Assembly: GCA_016214895.1 (NCBI GenBank) | Contig: JACRMR010000002.1 | Coordinates: forward strand, 250,001-314,000 | DNA from: a candidate division KSB1 bacterium | GTDB lineage: Bacteria > Electryoneota > RPQS01 | Reading direction: 5' to 3' | Length of the DNA stretch: 64,000 bases | In this document: positions 52,846 to 61,810 of the stretch, piece after piece | Layout of the letters: every line of letters starts with the position of its first letter | How positions within the stretch are numbered: position 1 is the stretch's first letter | Notes under the pieces: generated by a model | Database searches by the model: none | Told to the model about the DNA's origin: nothing | Seen by the model: the letters and a program-made list of their open reading frames with translations, nothing else | Made by a program: the position numbers and the translations under genes

Positions 52846-53292
52846 GTGGCGACCAGCGGCGCAGCCACCGTTGCCGACTACCTCACCGAACTTCCGGAGG
52901 AGCGGCGCACAGCGATCAGCGCGGTACGAACAGTGATCCGCACGAATCTTCCGGCGGGTTACCAGGAGGTAATGCAGCACGGGATGATCGCTTACGTCGT
53001 GCCGTTGGCCACCTGTCCCGATACCTATAACGGTTTGCCGCTGGTCTATGCCGCGCTCGCTTCGCAGAAGAACTACATGTCCGTCTATCTGACGAACGTG
53101 TACGGCAACCCGAAGATCGAAACGTGGTTTCTCCAACAATGGGCCAAGAGCGGTAAGCCGCTGAATATGGGAAAGTCGTGCGTGCGCTTCAAGCAACTCG
53201 CCGACCTGCCACTGGACCTCATCGGCGAGACGATCGCCCGAACGCCGCTCGCCGAATTTCTGAAAATCGTCGCGGCCGCGCACCAAAAGTAA
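52846..53292 (+). CDS. DUF1801-family (YdhG-like) protein
   Basis: The 148-residue protein has a GTG start at 52846, eight bases after the previous stop. The pattern VADYLTELPEERRTAISAVRTVIRTNLPAGYQE, YGMIAY-like HGMIAYVVP, LASQKNYMSVYL and KSCVRFKQLADLPLDLI matches DUF1801, a family with a frataxin-like/YjbR-like fold. A role in iron handling has been proposed for some members, but the function here is not known. Confidence 0.85.
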   Translation: MATSGAATVADYLTELPEERRTAISAVRTVIRTNLPAGYQEVMQHGMIAYVVPLATCPDTYNGLPLVYAALASQKNYMSVYLTNVYGNPKIETWFLQQWAKSGKPLNMGKSCVRFKQLADLPLDLIGETIARTPLAEFLKIVAAAHQK

Positions 53293-53300
53293 CTCCGCCT

Positions 53301-53801
53301 ATGCCAGCGGTTACGATTCATCACACGAGTGTCTCCGGCCGCCAGCCGTGGGCCGTGAAGATGCAGAATCCGGCGAAGCCGAGGATTGTCGATGTTCCCT
53401 TAAAATGGCGCAAGCAATACGGCAACGGGACGATGCTGATCGCCACCCCGCGACTGGTCGAAGCCAAGATTCGCGAGGTCCGAAAGGGCCGACTGACCAC
53501 GCTGTCCCGGATCCGTCGGGAACTGGCTGCGGAGCAGGGAGCCGATTCGACGTGTCCGCTCACGACGGGAATCTTTCTTAGAATCGTTGCCGAGTTCGCC
53601 GAGGAAGAGCGCGCCCAGGGCATGACGCGCGTCACGCCATATTGGCGGGTCGTGAAGGACGACGGCAGTCTGAATCCGAAATTCCCGGGCGGGATCGACG
53701 CGCACGCGAATATGCTGCGGGCCGAAGGTGTCGAGATCATCCTCCGCCGGGGCGTGCTCCGTGTGACGGATGTCGAAGCCTATCTGTCGGACCCACGCTG
53801 A
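53301..53801 (+). CDS. Alkyltransferase-like DNA-binding domain protein
   Basis: The 166-residue protein starts at the ATG at 53301. A helix-turn-helix-like centre is followed by TPYWRVVKDDGSLNPKFPGGIDAHANMLRAEGVEI near residues 112-146, resembling the C-terminal domain of O6-alkylguanine-DNA alkyltransferases. The reactive PCHR motif is absent; TPYWR is in its place, as in alkyltransferase-like proteins that bind damaged DNA without repair. A stretch CPLTTGIFLRIVAEFAEEE is also conserved-looking. Similarity is moderate, so the call is tentative. Confidence 0.5.
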   Translation: MPAVTIHHTSVSGRQPWAVKMQNPAKPRIVDVPLKWRKQYGNGTMLIATPRLVEAKIREVRKGRLTTLSRIRRELAAEQGADSTCPLTTGIFLRIVAEFAEEERAQGMTRVTPYWRVVKDDGSLNPKFPGGIDAHANMLRAEGVEIILRRGVLRVTDVEAYLSDPR

Positions 53802-53854
53802 CGGTTGACACCGGGTGCGCGGCACCGGTCCCCCACCGCTTGACTGACCCTGTC

Positions 53855-53885
53855 ACCCCTAAGTCGCCGCGTGTCGCTTAGGGGT
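53855..53885 (+). terminator. Terminator-like inverted repeat
   Basis: ACCCCTAAG (53855-53863) pairs with CTTAGGGGT (53877-53885) around a 13-base loop and is followed by TATGTTTATCC. It lies about 50 bases after the alkyltransferase-like gene. The loop is large and the U-run is broken, so strength is uncertain. Confidence 0.5.
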
Positions 53886-53956
53886 TATGTTTATCCTGAA
53901 CATCCGAAATTCAAAACTCGAAATCCAAGTTCCAGGTGCCGACTTACCGACCTTGC

Positions 53957-54850
53957 ATGCGTGACGTCTGTCTGCCGATGATGTGGTCAATGATGGCGTT
54001 GTTCCTGATCGTGAATCCCGGGCTCGCCGCGCCGTTGCGCATCGTCGCGTCCACGAATGATTTGGCCGCCGTGGCGCGCGAAATTGCCGGGGAGTCCGCC
54101 ACGGTGAAGTCCGTGTGCGCCGCCGCGCAGGATCCGCACGCCGTCGAGCTGCAACCCGCGCACGTGCTCGCCGTCAAGGACGCCGCCGTGTATCTGAAGG
54201 TCGGAATGGAGTTGGACGGCTGGGCCGACGACTTGATCAGCGCGTCCGGAAACCGTTCGATCCGTGTGATTGATTGCTCCAACGGGATCGTTCCGCTCGA
54301 CGGCGGAGCGCGCGACGTGCACGGGCACGGCGATCATCCGGCCGGCAATCCGCACTACTGGCTGGGACCCACGAATCTGGTGGCCGTGGCGCGCAATATC
54401 GCGGACGGACTGTCACAGGTGAATCGGTACGGCGCGTCCACGTACGGAGCTAATCTGGAACGGTTCGAGCGGCGGCTGACGGATTCGCTGGCCGTCTGGA
54501 AACTGGACCTGAGCGCTTGCGGCGCGCCCGCCGTGCTGGTGTATCACGCGACGTGGGACTATCTGGCGCGGGATTTCGGCTGGACCATCGCGGCCGCCGT
54601 AGAGCCGCGGCCGGGTGTGGAACCCTCGCCGGCTGAGATCGCGGCGATCCAGAATGTGATCCGGGATCAACAGGTGAGGTGGTGTCTGGTTGAACCGTAC
54701 ACACACAGCGCCATCCTCGACATGTTGCGGCAGGACAGCGGCGTCAAGACCATTGCACTGCCCGCGAGTGTCGGAGATTACGCCGCGATGGACAACAACT
54801 TCGGGCTGTTCCGCTCCATTGTGAATTTGCTTTCCGCCAACTGCCGATAG
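53957..54850 (+). CDS. ZnuA-like metal-binding periplasmic protein
   Basis: About 297 residues from the ATG at 53957; a GTG at 53936 and an ATG at 53978 are other possible starts. A signal peptide (MMWSMMALFLIVNPGLAA) is followed by the cluster A-1 fold: RIVASTNDLAAVAREIAGES, DPHAVELQPAHVLAVKDAAVYLKVGMELDGW, NPHYWLGPTN and LVYHATWDYLARDFGW. A HGHGDH segment near 120-126 replaces the long His-rich loop. This binding protein delivers Zn or Mn to an ABC permease. No permease or ATPase gene lies beside it, so its partner must be elsewhere. Confidence 0.85.
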   Translation: MRDVCLPMMWSMMALFLIVNPGLAAPLRIVASTNDLAAVAREIAGESATVKSVCAAAQDPHAVELQPAHVLAVKDAAVYLKVGMELDGWADDLISASGNRSIRVIDCSNGIVPLDGGARDVHGHGDHPAGNPHYWLGPTNLVAVARNIADGLSQVNRYGASTYGANLERFERRLTDSLAVWKLDLSACGAPAVLVYHATWDYLARDFGWTIAAAVEPRPGVEPSPAEIAAIQNVIRDQQVRWCLVEPYTHSAILDMLRQDSGVKTIALPASVGDYAAMDNNFGLFRSIVNLLSANCR

Positions 54851-54860
54851 CGAGCACCTT

Positions 54861-55511
54861 ATGCCGGTGATTCAACCCATCTCCCCCGCGCACCGCCGCC
54901 GCGCCCTGTCCGGATTGCTGGTCTCCGCGGCGCTGATCGTGCTTGCGATCCTGTGGGGCGTCTGGGCGCTGCTGCGGAATCAAACGGGAGTGCTGATCGT
55001 CACGTCGCGGCCATCGGGCGCCGAAGTCGTGCTGAACAAACGGCCGACCGATCTGCTCACGACCGCGTTCCTTTCCGATCTGCCCGCCGATTCATTCATC
55101 GTGTCGTTGCGACTTGACGGCCACCGGCCGGTCCCGCCCGTGCAAGGCGTGCGGATTCAACCCAATGATACGACGCGCGTGACCTTCATCATGGCGCAGA
55201 TCGCGCGTGGCGACGATCGCAAGCTGCCGCCCGTGACCGGTTCGGCGCCTAACTGGAAGTGGAAGACCGTGCGCATCGACAGCGATCCACCGGGTTCGGC
55301 GCTGGTGGTCGATGATCGCGAGCTCGGCGTGATCACGCCCGCGACCGTGTTACTCGGCCAGGGGCTGCACCATCTCGAAGCGCGTTGGCCGGACGGCACC
55401 AAGGCGTTCAAGAATGTCACGATCAGTCCGGCGGAATCACAGCCGGAGCTGATGTTGCGGCCACAAACTTACGAACGACCCGGAGCGGTCCGGCAGGATA
55501 CCCTGAAATGA
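54861..55511 (+). CDS. Membrane-anchored PEGA-domain protein
   Basis: The 216-residue protein has one N-terminal transmembrane helix (about 18-38, LLVSAALIVLAILWGVWALL). Two PEGA-type beta modules follow: GVLIVTSRPSGAEVVLNKRPTDLL near 43-66 and RIDSDPPGSALVVDDRELGVITPATV near 137-162. PEGA domains often occur on extracytoplasmic parts of kinases and cell-wall proteins. The gene follows the ZnuA-like gene by ten bases and overlaps the next by four. Confidence 0.8.
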   Translation: MPVIQPISPAHRRRALSGLLVSAALIVLAILWGVWALLRNQTGVLIVTSRPSGAEVVLNKRPTDLLTTAFLSDLPADSFIVSLRLDGHRPVPPVQGVRIQPNDTTRVTFIMAQIARGDDRKLPPVTGSAPNWKWKTVRIDSDPPGSALVVDDRELGVITPATVLLGQGLHHLEARWPDGTKAFKNVTISPAESQPELMLRPQTYERPGAVRQDTLK

Positions 55512-55888
55512 CTCGCGAAATTCGCCGCATACAACCCTTCAGCGCGGTGCGCGTCGGGTTTTTTTTCGGACTGGCCTTCGGTTTTGTCTTCGGCCTCTTC
55601 AATGGAATGATCGTCAGTTTTATCGCCCAAACCTACGGGCCGTCGTTCCTGCCGCCGGGCAGCGAAAGTGTCGGCGAATTGGGCGGTGGGGCGTTGATCG
55701 TGCTCGCGATTTTCGCCGCGCTGATGTTCTCGCTGCTCTGGGCGTTCACTGGATTGATCTTCGCACTCTTGTACAATTTGATTGCCGGCTGGTTCGGCGG
55801 GATTGAGTTCAGCGTGATCGATCACCCGGACGCCACCCCGGTTCCGACCACCGATTCGACCGACGATGAGGATGATCCGCATGAGTGA
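55508..55888 (+). CDS. Small two-span membrane protein (DUF3566-like)
   Basis: The 126-residue protein starts at the ATG at 55508, overlapping the previous stop (ATGA). After FSAVRVGFFFGLAFGFVFGLFNGMIVSF, a second hydrophobic stretch (ALIVLAIFAALMFSLLWAFTGLIFALLYNLIAGW) gives two to three membrane spans. The layout resembles DUF3566 proteins, but I cannot assign it firmly. An acidic tail (DSTDDEDDPHE) ends the protein. It overlaps gltX by eight bases. Confidence 0.65.
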   Translation: MTREIRRIQPFSAVRVGFFFGLAFGFVFGLFNGMIVSFIAQTYGPSFLPPGSESVGELGGGALIVLAIFAALMFSLLWAFTGLIFALLYNLIAGWFGGIEFSVIDHPDATPVPTTDSTDDEDDPHE

Positions 55889-57296
55889 TGTTCGCGTCCG
55901 CTTCGCGCCCAGTCCGACCGGCTATCTGCACGTCGGCGGCGCCCGCACGGCGATCTTTAATTGGCTCTACGCGCGCGCGACCGGCGGCACGTTCCTGCTG
56001 CGCATCGAGGATACCGATCCCGTGCGGTCGCGCGGCGAACTTGCCCAGGTTATTCTGGACGGCTTGAAATGGCTGGGAATCGAGTCGGATGAACCAGTCG
56101 TCTATCAATCGGATCGCAAGGACCGGTTTGTCGAGGTTGCGCACGAACTGGTGAAACGCGGCCGCGCCTACTACGATTTTACGACCCCGGAAGAGCTGGA
56201 AGAGCTGCGGCGGCAATCGCAGGCGCGCAAAGAGCCGGCGTTCCGGTTCCGCGCGGATCTGGAGCACGCGCTCGCCGCGGCGCCCGCGCGACGGGCAAAG
56301 GGCGAACCGTACGCCGTGCGGTTTTCCGCACCGCGCGAAGGACTGGGCTGGGATGACCTGGTGCACGGGCCGATTCACTTCGAAGGAGCGGAGTTGGAAG
56401 ATTTCGTGCTGCTTCGGAGCGATGGTTCGCCGACCTACCACCTCTCGGTGGTGTGCGACGACGCGGACATGCGCGTGTCGCACGTGCTGCGCGGCGATGA
56501 CCATATCTCGAATACGCCAAAGCAGATCGGAATCTACCGCGCCATGGGCTGGCCGGTCCCGCGCTTCGGCCATGTCCCGCTGATTCTCGGACCGGACAAG
56601 CAGCGGCTTTCCAAGCGCACGGGGGCCACCGCCGTCGGGGAGTTTCAGACGCGCGGCTTTCTGCCGCAGGCCATGTTCAACTTTCTGACTCTGCTCGGCT
56701 GGTCGCCGGGAAGCGGAGACCGCGAGATCTTCCTGCGTGATGAACTCGTCCGCGTGTTTTCACTGGATGGAATTCAGACCAAGAGCGCGGTGTTCGACTT
56801 CGCGAAGCTGGAGTGGATGAACGGTGAGCATTTGCGGTTGCTGGGCGACGCCGACGCCGTGCAGTATCTTGCCGATCATGCCGACGGCCAGTCGCTGGAG
56901 ATGGATTATCTCGCCAAACTGCTGCCGATGATTCGCACGCGCATCCGGCTGCCGAAGGACCTGTTCGAGGAGTCGCCGTACTTCTTCAGCGACCCGCTGA
57001 GTTATGATCCGGCGGGTGTGGCCAAACATTTCGGCGACGCTGCGATCGTCGCGCAGTTCCGAACGTACCGCGCTGAACTCAGCGCCACGGCGGCGTTCGA
57101 TCCGACCGCACTCGAAGCACACCTGCGATCCTTCTGCGAGGCCGCCGGAATCAGCGCGGGGAAATTGATTCATCCCTTGCGGCTGGCGCTGACCGGCAAG
57201 ACCGTCAGTCCGGGGATTTTCGATGTGATGGATGCGCTGGGCCGCGAAACCGTGCTGCGGCGCATCGACCGCGCGCTGGCGACAATCGAAGCGTGA
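55881..57296 (+). CDS. gltX: Glutamyl-tRNA synthetase
   Basis: This 471-residue class I enzyme charges tRNA-Glu (and tRNA-Gln in bacteria lacking GlnRS). The start at 55881 gives MSDVRVRFAPSPTGYLHVGGARTA, including the HIGH-type motif (LHVGG). The KMSKS motif is KQRLSKRTG near 245. LLRIEDTD and YHLSVVCDDADMRVSHVLRGDDH are also diagnostic. The C-terminal anticodon-binding region is complete (LAALTGKTVSPG-like end). It overlaps the upstream membrane gene by eight bases and the LptG-like gene by four. Confidence 0.96.
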   Translation: MSDVRVRFAPSPTGYLHVGGARTAIFNWLYARATGGTFLLRIEDTDPVRSRGELAQVILDGLKWLGIESDEPVVYQSDRKDRFVEVAHELVKRGRAYYDFTTPEELEELRRQSQARKEPAFRFRADLEHALAAAPARRAKGEPYAVRFSAPREGLGWDDLVHGPIHFEGAELEDFVLLRSDGSPTYHLSVVCDDADMRVSHVLRGDDHISNTPKQIGIYRAMGWPVPRFGHVPLILGPDKQRLSKRTGATAVGEFQTRGFLPQAMFNFLTLLGWSPGSGDREIFLRDELVRVFSLDGIQTKSAVFDFAKLEWMNGEHLRLLGDADAVQYLADHADGQSLEMDYLAKLLPMIRTRIRLPKDLFEESPYFFSDPLSYDPAGVAKHFGDAAIVAQFRTYRAELSATAAFDPTALEAHLRSFCEAAGISAGKLIHPLRLALTGKTVSPGIFDVMDALGRETVLRRIDRALATIEA

Positions 57297-58369
57297 AACT
57301 GCTCGATCGCTATATCCTCGGTCGGTTTCTGACCTTTCTCGGATTCGCGATCATCGCCAGCCTCGTGATCTTCGTCACGGTCGATGCCACCGAGCAGCTC
57401 GACAAGTTCATCGACGCCAAGCTCGGTTGGGCGCTGATCCTGCGCTACTACTATCTGTATCTGCCGTTCATTCTCTATCTTACGTTGCCGGTGTCCGTGT
57501 TGCTCGCGACGCTGTTCACGGTGGGCGGACTGGTTTATCGCAATGAGTTGACGGCGATGCAGTCGGCCGGGTATAGCTTGTGGCGCGTGCTCACGATGCT
57601 CTTGCTCCTCGCGCTGCCGTTGTCGGGCGGCGCGCTGGCCATCGGCGAGACCATTGTACCGGCGGCGAATCACGAGCGGAAGGAAATCTACCGCACGCAG
57701 ATCAGAAAGAACGCCGGCTCGACCGCCACGCGGCAGGGCAAGCTGTACATGCAGGCCGGGCGCGGCACGTACTTGCGAATGGACATGTACGATCCCGCGG
57801 CCCTGAGCGGGCGACAGGTCCGGTTGCACACCGTGGAAGACGGACGCATCGTGCGGCGGGTTGACGCCGATCAGATACGCTATCATGGTTCGGGCTGGAT
57901 GCTCTATCACGTTTACACGCGCGACTACCTTGACCATGAGGTCGTGAAATCCTACGTAGATTCGTTGCAGCGCGACGATCTCGGGATCCTGCCGATCGAT
58001 TTGGAGCGCGTGAACATCGAGCCGGAGGAGATGAACTACTTCGATCTGCGCAGCCTCGTGGGGCGGTTGCAGGCCTCCGGCATTCGCGCGGCGAAATGGG
58101 TGGTTGATCTCGCGTTCAAGATCTCGCAGCCGTTCGCCACCTTCATCATCGTGCTGTTCGGCGTGCCATTCGCCGCGTTTCGCCGGCGCGGGGGACTCGT
58201 ACTCGGATTCGGACTCTCGCTGCTCGTATGCTTCGTTTACTTCGGGTTCATTCAGGTCGGCAAAATTCTCGGGTATCACGGGACCATTTCACCCTACATC
58301 GCCGCCTGGAGCGGCAATGTGCTGTTCGGCGCAATCGGATTGTATCTCGTGGTCAAAGTGCCGAAGTGA
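57293..58369 (+). CDS. LptF/LptG-family LPS export permease, second copy
   Basis: The 358-residue permease starts at GTG 57293 (GTGA overlap with gltX). The start KLLDRYILGRFLTFLGFAII is typical of the family. Three N-terminal and three C-terminal hydrophobic helices flank a periplasmic domain (about 135-275). With the permease at 50187 it could form the heterodimer LptFG. A terminator follows. Confidence 0.88.
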   Translation: MKLLDRYILGRFLTFLGFAIIASLVIFVTVDATEQLDKFIDAKLGWALILRYYYLYLPFILYLTLPVSVLLATLFTVGGLVYRNELTAMQSAGYSLWRVLTMLLLLALPLSGGALAIGETIVPAANHERKEIYRTQIRKNAGSTATRQGKLYMQAGRGTYLRMDMYDPAALSGRQVRLHTVEDGRIVRRVDADQIRYHGSGWMLYHVYTRDYLDHEVVKSYVDSLQRDDLGILPIDLERVNIEPEEMNYFDLRSLVGRLQASGIRAAKWVVDLAFKISQPFATFIIVLFGVPFAAFRRRGGLVLGFGLSLLVCFVYFGFIQVGKILGYHGTISPYIAAWSGNVLFGAIGLYLVVKVPK

Positions 58370-58394
58370 GACCAGCGGGAGATCCTGAACATGC

Positions 58395-58426
58395 AAGCCG
58401 CCGCGCTGAATCAGCGCGGCGGCTTT
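58395..58426. terminator. Bidirectional terminator after lptG-like gene
   Basis: AAGCCGCCGCGCTGA (58395-58409) pairs with TCAGCGCGGCGGCTT (58411-58425), making a long GC-rich stem with AA/TTT ends. It separates the plus-strand LptG-like gene from the minus-strand beta-barrel gene. Confidence 0.82.
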
Positions 58427-58452
58427 GCTCATCACGCCGAGGCGCGGCGCGC

Positions 58453-59700
58453 TCAGAATTTCAAACGGTGTACGATGCCGAAGTCAACGCCCTTCGCGCC
58501 ATTGAAAAGCCCGCCCAACCAGGAGCCGGCGAGATCGAACTCGTAGTAGTTAAAGCGCAGACCGATCCCAGCGCCCGAGCGAATGCCGTAGGGACTGCCC
58601 ACCGATACCCCGCCCTGCAACAGCAGCCAGGGCCGGGCCTGCCACGCCGCCGCGCCACCGACGTTCACCGCGGCTGTTTGCGTCGGCGTGCCTTTCGACG
58701 CGAAGCCGAACTCGCCGAGCAGCGCGAGCGTCGGAGCGGCGGCATACCGCGCGTTCGCCTGCAGGATTACCGGGAGCTTGGTTTCGATGGCGCCGCCCTT
58801 GTAAGTGGTGTCCGTGGTTTGCAGCGCGCGGTCCAGATAGTCCTCGTCGTCCAGGGAGTCGATCGCGATGCGCACACTGTCGGCGTAAAACGAAATGAAG
58901 CTGTTTTCGTCCACCTGCCAACTCATGCGCACGCCGATCTCGCGCAAGGCGAGCCCGACCTGCCAGCGGTCATTCAGCTCCGCGACGGCGCCGAGGTCGA
59001 ACCCCACACCGTCGCCGGTATGGGAGGTCACGCCCTGCAACGACGCACCGCCGTCGATGATCGAATCCGAGAGCACGAGCTCGCCGCTCACCTGCGCGAC
59101 CTTGCCGAGTTCGAGACCCTGATAGAAATGAAAGCCCGCGCCGGCGGAAAACCGCTTGACATACTCCTGCTCGAAGGTGTGGCCGAAACCCAGCGCGTAA
59201 TTCATGTACAGCAATCCTTCGCCGCGCAGCGACCCGACCGTGTAGGGCTGATTGAGCAGATTGCCTTCAAAACCCAGCCGGGCCAAATCACGCGGCAGCC
59301 GGGCACTGCCCGCGGACTCGAGAGAAACGCGCCCCGCGACGTTGTTGTAGGTCAGGCCGAACACCGGAACACTTACCGCTCCGTCCAAGCGCAGGCCCTG
59401 GTCGGGAATGCGATCCAGTATGCGTTGTTCCGCGGCAGCATCGAGGTAGTGATCGCCGGCAATCTCCCGATTCCAGAATCCCGTGCTGAAACTGTTGTTC
59501 CAACCCGATGCCGAAAGCGAGAGCAATTCAAGCGAGAAGCGGTACGGTTTCTCCTGCGCCAGTTGCGCGGGATTCGACAGCAACGCGCTGCCGAACTTCA
59601 ACCCCAGGTCGTGAACCCCGGCGCGGGCGGTGGTGTTGGGATCGACCGGCTGCGCCAGCGTGGTCGCGGCCAGCAAGAGCAACGAGATGAGAACTCTCAT
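58453..59700 (-). CDS. Outer-membrane beta-barrel protein
   Basis: The 415-residue protein has a signal peptide (MRVLISLLLLAATTLAQ) and alternating-hydrophobic strands throughout, such as GLLYMNYALGFGHTF, RWQVGLALREIGVRMSW and GIGLRFNYYEFDLAGSWLGG. It ends in HRLKF; a terminal Phe is typical of proteins inserted by the BAM complex. It resembles the PorV/FadL-like or DUF5723-type barrels of FCB bacteria. A good ribosome binding site (GGAGGACGGAG) precedes it, and it overlaps the lipoprotein gene by four bases, so the two may act together. Its cargo is unknown. Confidence 0.78.
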   Translation of the reverse strand: MRVLISLLLLAATTLAQPVDPNTTARAGVHDLGLKFGSALLSNPAQLAQEKPYRFSLELLSLSASGWNNSFSTGFWNREIAGDHYLDAAAEQRILDRIPDQGLRLDGAVSVPVFGLTYNNVAGRVSLESAGSARLPRDLARLGFEGNLLNQPYTVGSLRGEGLLYMNYALGFGHTFEQEYVKRFSAGAGFHFYQGLELGKVAQVSGELVLSDSIIDGGASLQGVTSHTGDGVGFDLGAVAELNDRWQVGLALREIGVRMSWQVDENSFISFYADSVRIAIDSLDDEDYLDRALQTTDTTYKGGAIETKLPVILQANARYAAAPTLALLGEFGFASKGTPTQTAAVNVGGAAAWQARPWLLLQGGVSVGSPYGIRSGAGIGLRFNYYEFDLAGSWLGGLFNGAKGVDFGIVHRLKF

Positions 59701-61724
59701 TCTCCGTCCTCCGTGTCAATCGTGTGGACGATTTGCGCCGTCACTTGAACCGTCACGTAGTCGGTGCCGTGCGCAAGCCGTTCCGCGCCGCCGGAAGACG
59801 GCAAGTGAATGTTCGCGCGGAAATAGAACGGCGGATGCTCGAGCAGGGCAAGAATCGGCTGGGTCAACGCGACTTGGTACTCGGCGAAGGCTTCGGCCGT
59901 AGCGCGACCGCCGGAAATCGGCGGGGTCGGGATCACCGCGACATAGATCGTGTCCACATCCTGTCCCGATTCGGGCAGCAGCGCCGTGCTGTCGTGTCCG
60001 GCGATGATATAGGCGTCGCCGCCGGCCGGAAGGCGATTCCAGATCTTGATGTGCGCCGAGCCCTCCTGCAAATTGTCGATCGCGTCCATTTCCACGATCT
60101 CGACATCGCCGGGGGCATTCACCTCACCCAACGTGAACCGCAGCGGAGCAACGATCGAAATATCGGCGCTGATCTGATCCGTCGCATAGACGGCCACCGC
60201 GCCGCGAGTGGAGAGGTAGCCGCTGTACGCGAACGAATCCGGAAAGGTCGAAGTCAGCGCGGCCAGATTGGGCAGCGGCAGCGTGCTGTCCGCTCCGAGA
60301 TAGATGTCGGGAAAATACACATGCACGCTGTCAACCAAGGCGCCCAAATAGAAGGAAGAAATCTCGAGCGTTAGGTCCGCCGCCAAGGCGATCGCCGAAT
60401 GCAGCGCGAGTTCCCCGTCCACTTGCAGCGGATGCACGGCGTCCCAGCCTTCGGGCGGGCGCTCAACGGCTTGACCTTCGGCGGGAATATCTACGGTGAG
60501 GTTGTTCAGCTCGCCGTCAAAAAACAGGAAGGAAACCGTACTTACGCTGAACTCGCCCTCGACGCGCTCATCGCCGGTGCCGGTGAAAACCCGGTGATTC
60601 GCCGTCGGGAACGAACGCGAGCGCAGCGTGCCGTGTATGAGCTGCGGATCACTGTAGGAGAGCCGGACATAGTAGCCCGCGAGGTCGGTTTGGACGAAAC
60701 GCTGTTCGCGCGCCGGAACCAGCTCCCGTGTGATCAAGGTGTCGCCGGCAGGAGATGTGATCTCGGGGAAGACAATCCACACCGAGTCGTCGAGCTGCGT
60801 GTCGTTGTAGAGCGTGACGTCGATTGTGCCCCGCTGGACGATGCCATCGTAAAGTCGGTGCTGCTGCGTCAGCGTGAAGGACGAATCGCGCGTGAGATCC
60901 TGCTCGCGGATCACGCCGTAGAACGGTACGCATTGCAGAGTCGTCAGCGCGGCGCTGACCGCCAGCCCCTGCGTCGAATCCACCAGAATCTGGCTGCCGC
61001 CGCGACCCGTGGCGTTGAACTCGAAATTCGCCAAACTCCCGATCAGCTCATCGTCGAGCCGAACCGTGACTTGAGCCGAATCGCCGGACGAAAGCGAGGC
61101 AATTTCGGTCAGGCGTTGGCGGTGATTATGCAAATCCCGCAGTAAGATCTCGAGGTTGTCCACACTGTACGGCAAGTCATTGCGAACGGTCAGTGTCACC
61201 GACCCGGTGTCCACACGCAGACTGTCCACGTCATCGCCGAGCGAAAACGCGCAGGCGCCGGTGAGCGCGTGTTGCGGCAAATTCTCGATCTGACCATGGT
61301 AGATCGCCATCTGCGGATTCAGACCACCGAGCGAGCGATACCAGCTCTGCCGGCTATCCACGGGCAGCATGATCGCCTGCAAGGGTCGGCTGATCCGGTA
61401 GGCGAACGGATCGAGCCGGAGGGAGTCCTCGAAATCGCCGCTGACGGAATCGTACGCGGCGAAGTAGAGCAGGCTGTCGCCGTTCATCCCCACACCGTAG
61501 CCGCGCTCGCGAATCGCCGAATCCGGATCGACCATTTCATTCAACCGGTACGTGCGCGAGCCGAACGGCACGGTCAGCAGCACATCCCATTGCAGGCGGC
61601 CCGGCGCCTGCGGCAACGAGCAACCTTGAATTAACCCAACCACGAGCAAAAAGCGGAACAGGACCGAAATCCTGTTCCGCCGATTTTCGCTCGAGAACCC
61701 GACCCATCGAAGCGCGCTGTTCAT
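59697..61724 (-). CDS. Large lipoprotein, unknown
   Basis: The 675-residue protein starts at the ATG at 61724. After a long basic N-region, a hydrophobic stretch and lipobox LIQGC (near residues 31-35) mark it as a lipoprotein. The mature part is beta-rich with repeated Ig-like patterns (VTLTVRNDLPYSVDNLEILLRDL, GTIDVTLYNDTQLDDSVWIVF) and no known domain. It is followed directly by the beta-barrel gene, so it may be an outer-membrane-linked partner. Longer starts upstream lack support. Confidence 0.75.
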   Translation of the reverse strand: MNSALRWVGFSSENRRNRISVLFRFLLVVGLIQGCSLPQAPGRLQWDVLLTVPFGSRTYRLNEMVDPDSAIRERGYGVGMNGDSLLYFAAYDSVSGDFEDSLRLDPFAYRISRPLQAIMLPVDSRQSWYRSLGGLNPQMAIYHGQIENLPQHALTGACAFSLGDDVDSLRVDTGSVTLTVRNDLPYSVDNLEILLRDLHNHRQRLTEIASLSSGDSAQVTVRLDDELIGSLANFEFNATGRGGSQILVDSTQGLAVSAALTTLQCVPFYGVIREQDLTRDSSFTLTQQHRLYDGIVQRGTIDVTLYNDTQLDDSVWIVFPEITSPAGDTLITRELVPAREQRFVQTDLAGYYVRLSYSDPQLIHGTLRSRSFPTANHRVFTGTGDERVEGEFSVSTVSFLFFDGELNNLTVDIPAEGQAVERPPEGWDAVHPLQVDGELALHSAIALAADLTLEISSFYLGALVDSVHVYFPDIYLGADSTLPLPNLAALTSTFPDSFAYSGYLSTRGAVAVYATDQISADISIVAPLRFTLGEVNAPGDVEIVEMDAIDNLQEGSAHIKIWNRLPAGGDAYIIAGHDSTALLPESGQDVDTIYVAVIPTPPISGGRATAEAFAEYQVALTQPILALLEHPPFYFRANIHLPSSGGAERLAHGTDYVTVQVTAQIVHTIDTEDGE

Positions 61725-61810
61725 AAGATTCTCTTGAATAGTTCTCGCGGGTAACCAACCAGACCCGCCGGCGTCAGACTCCCGGCACGACCGCGGACCG
61801 CGGACCGCAG

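Noticed and set aside
58228-59748. Long plus-strand open frame opposite the beta-barrel gene
   Set aside because: The minus-strand gene has a signal peptide, a good ribosome binding site and terminal Phe; the plus-strand frame is composition-driven.
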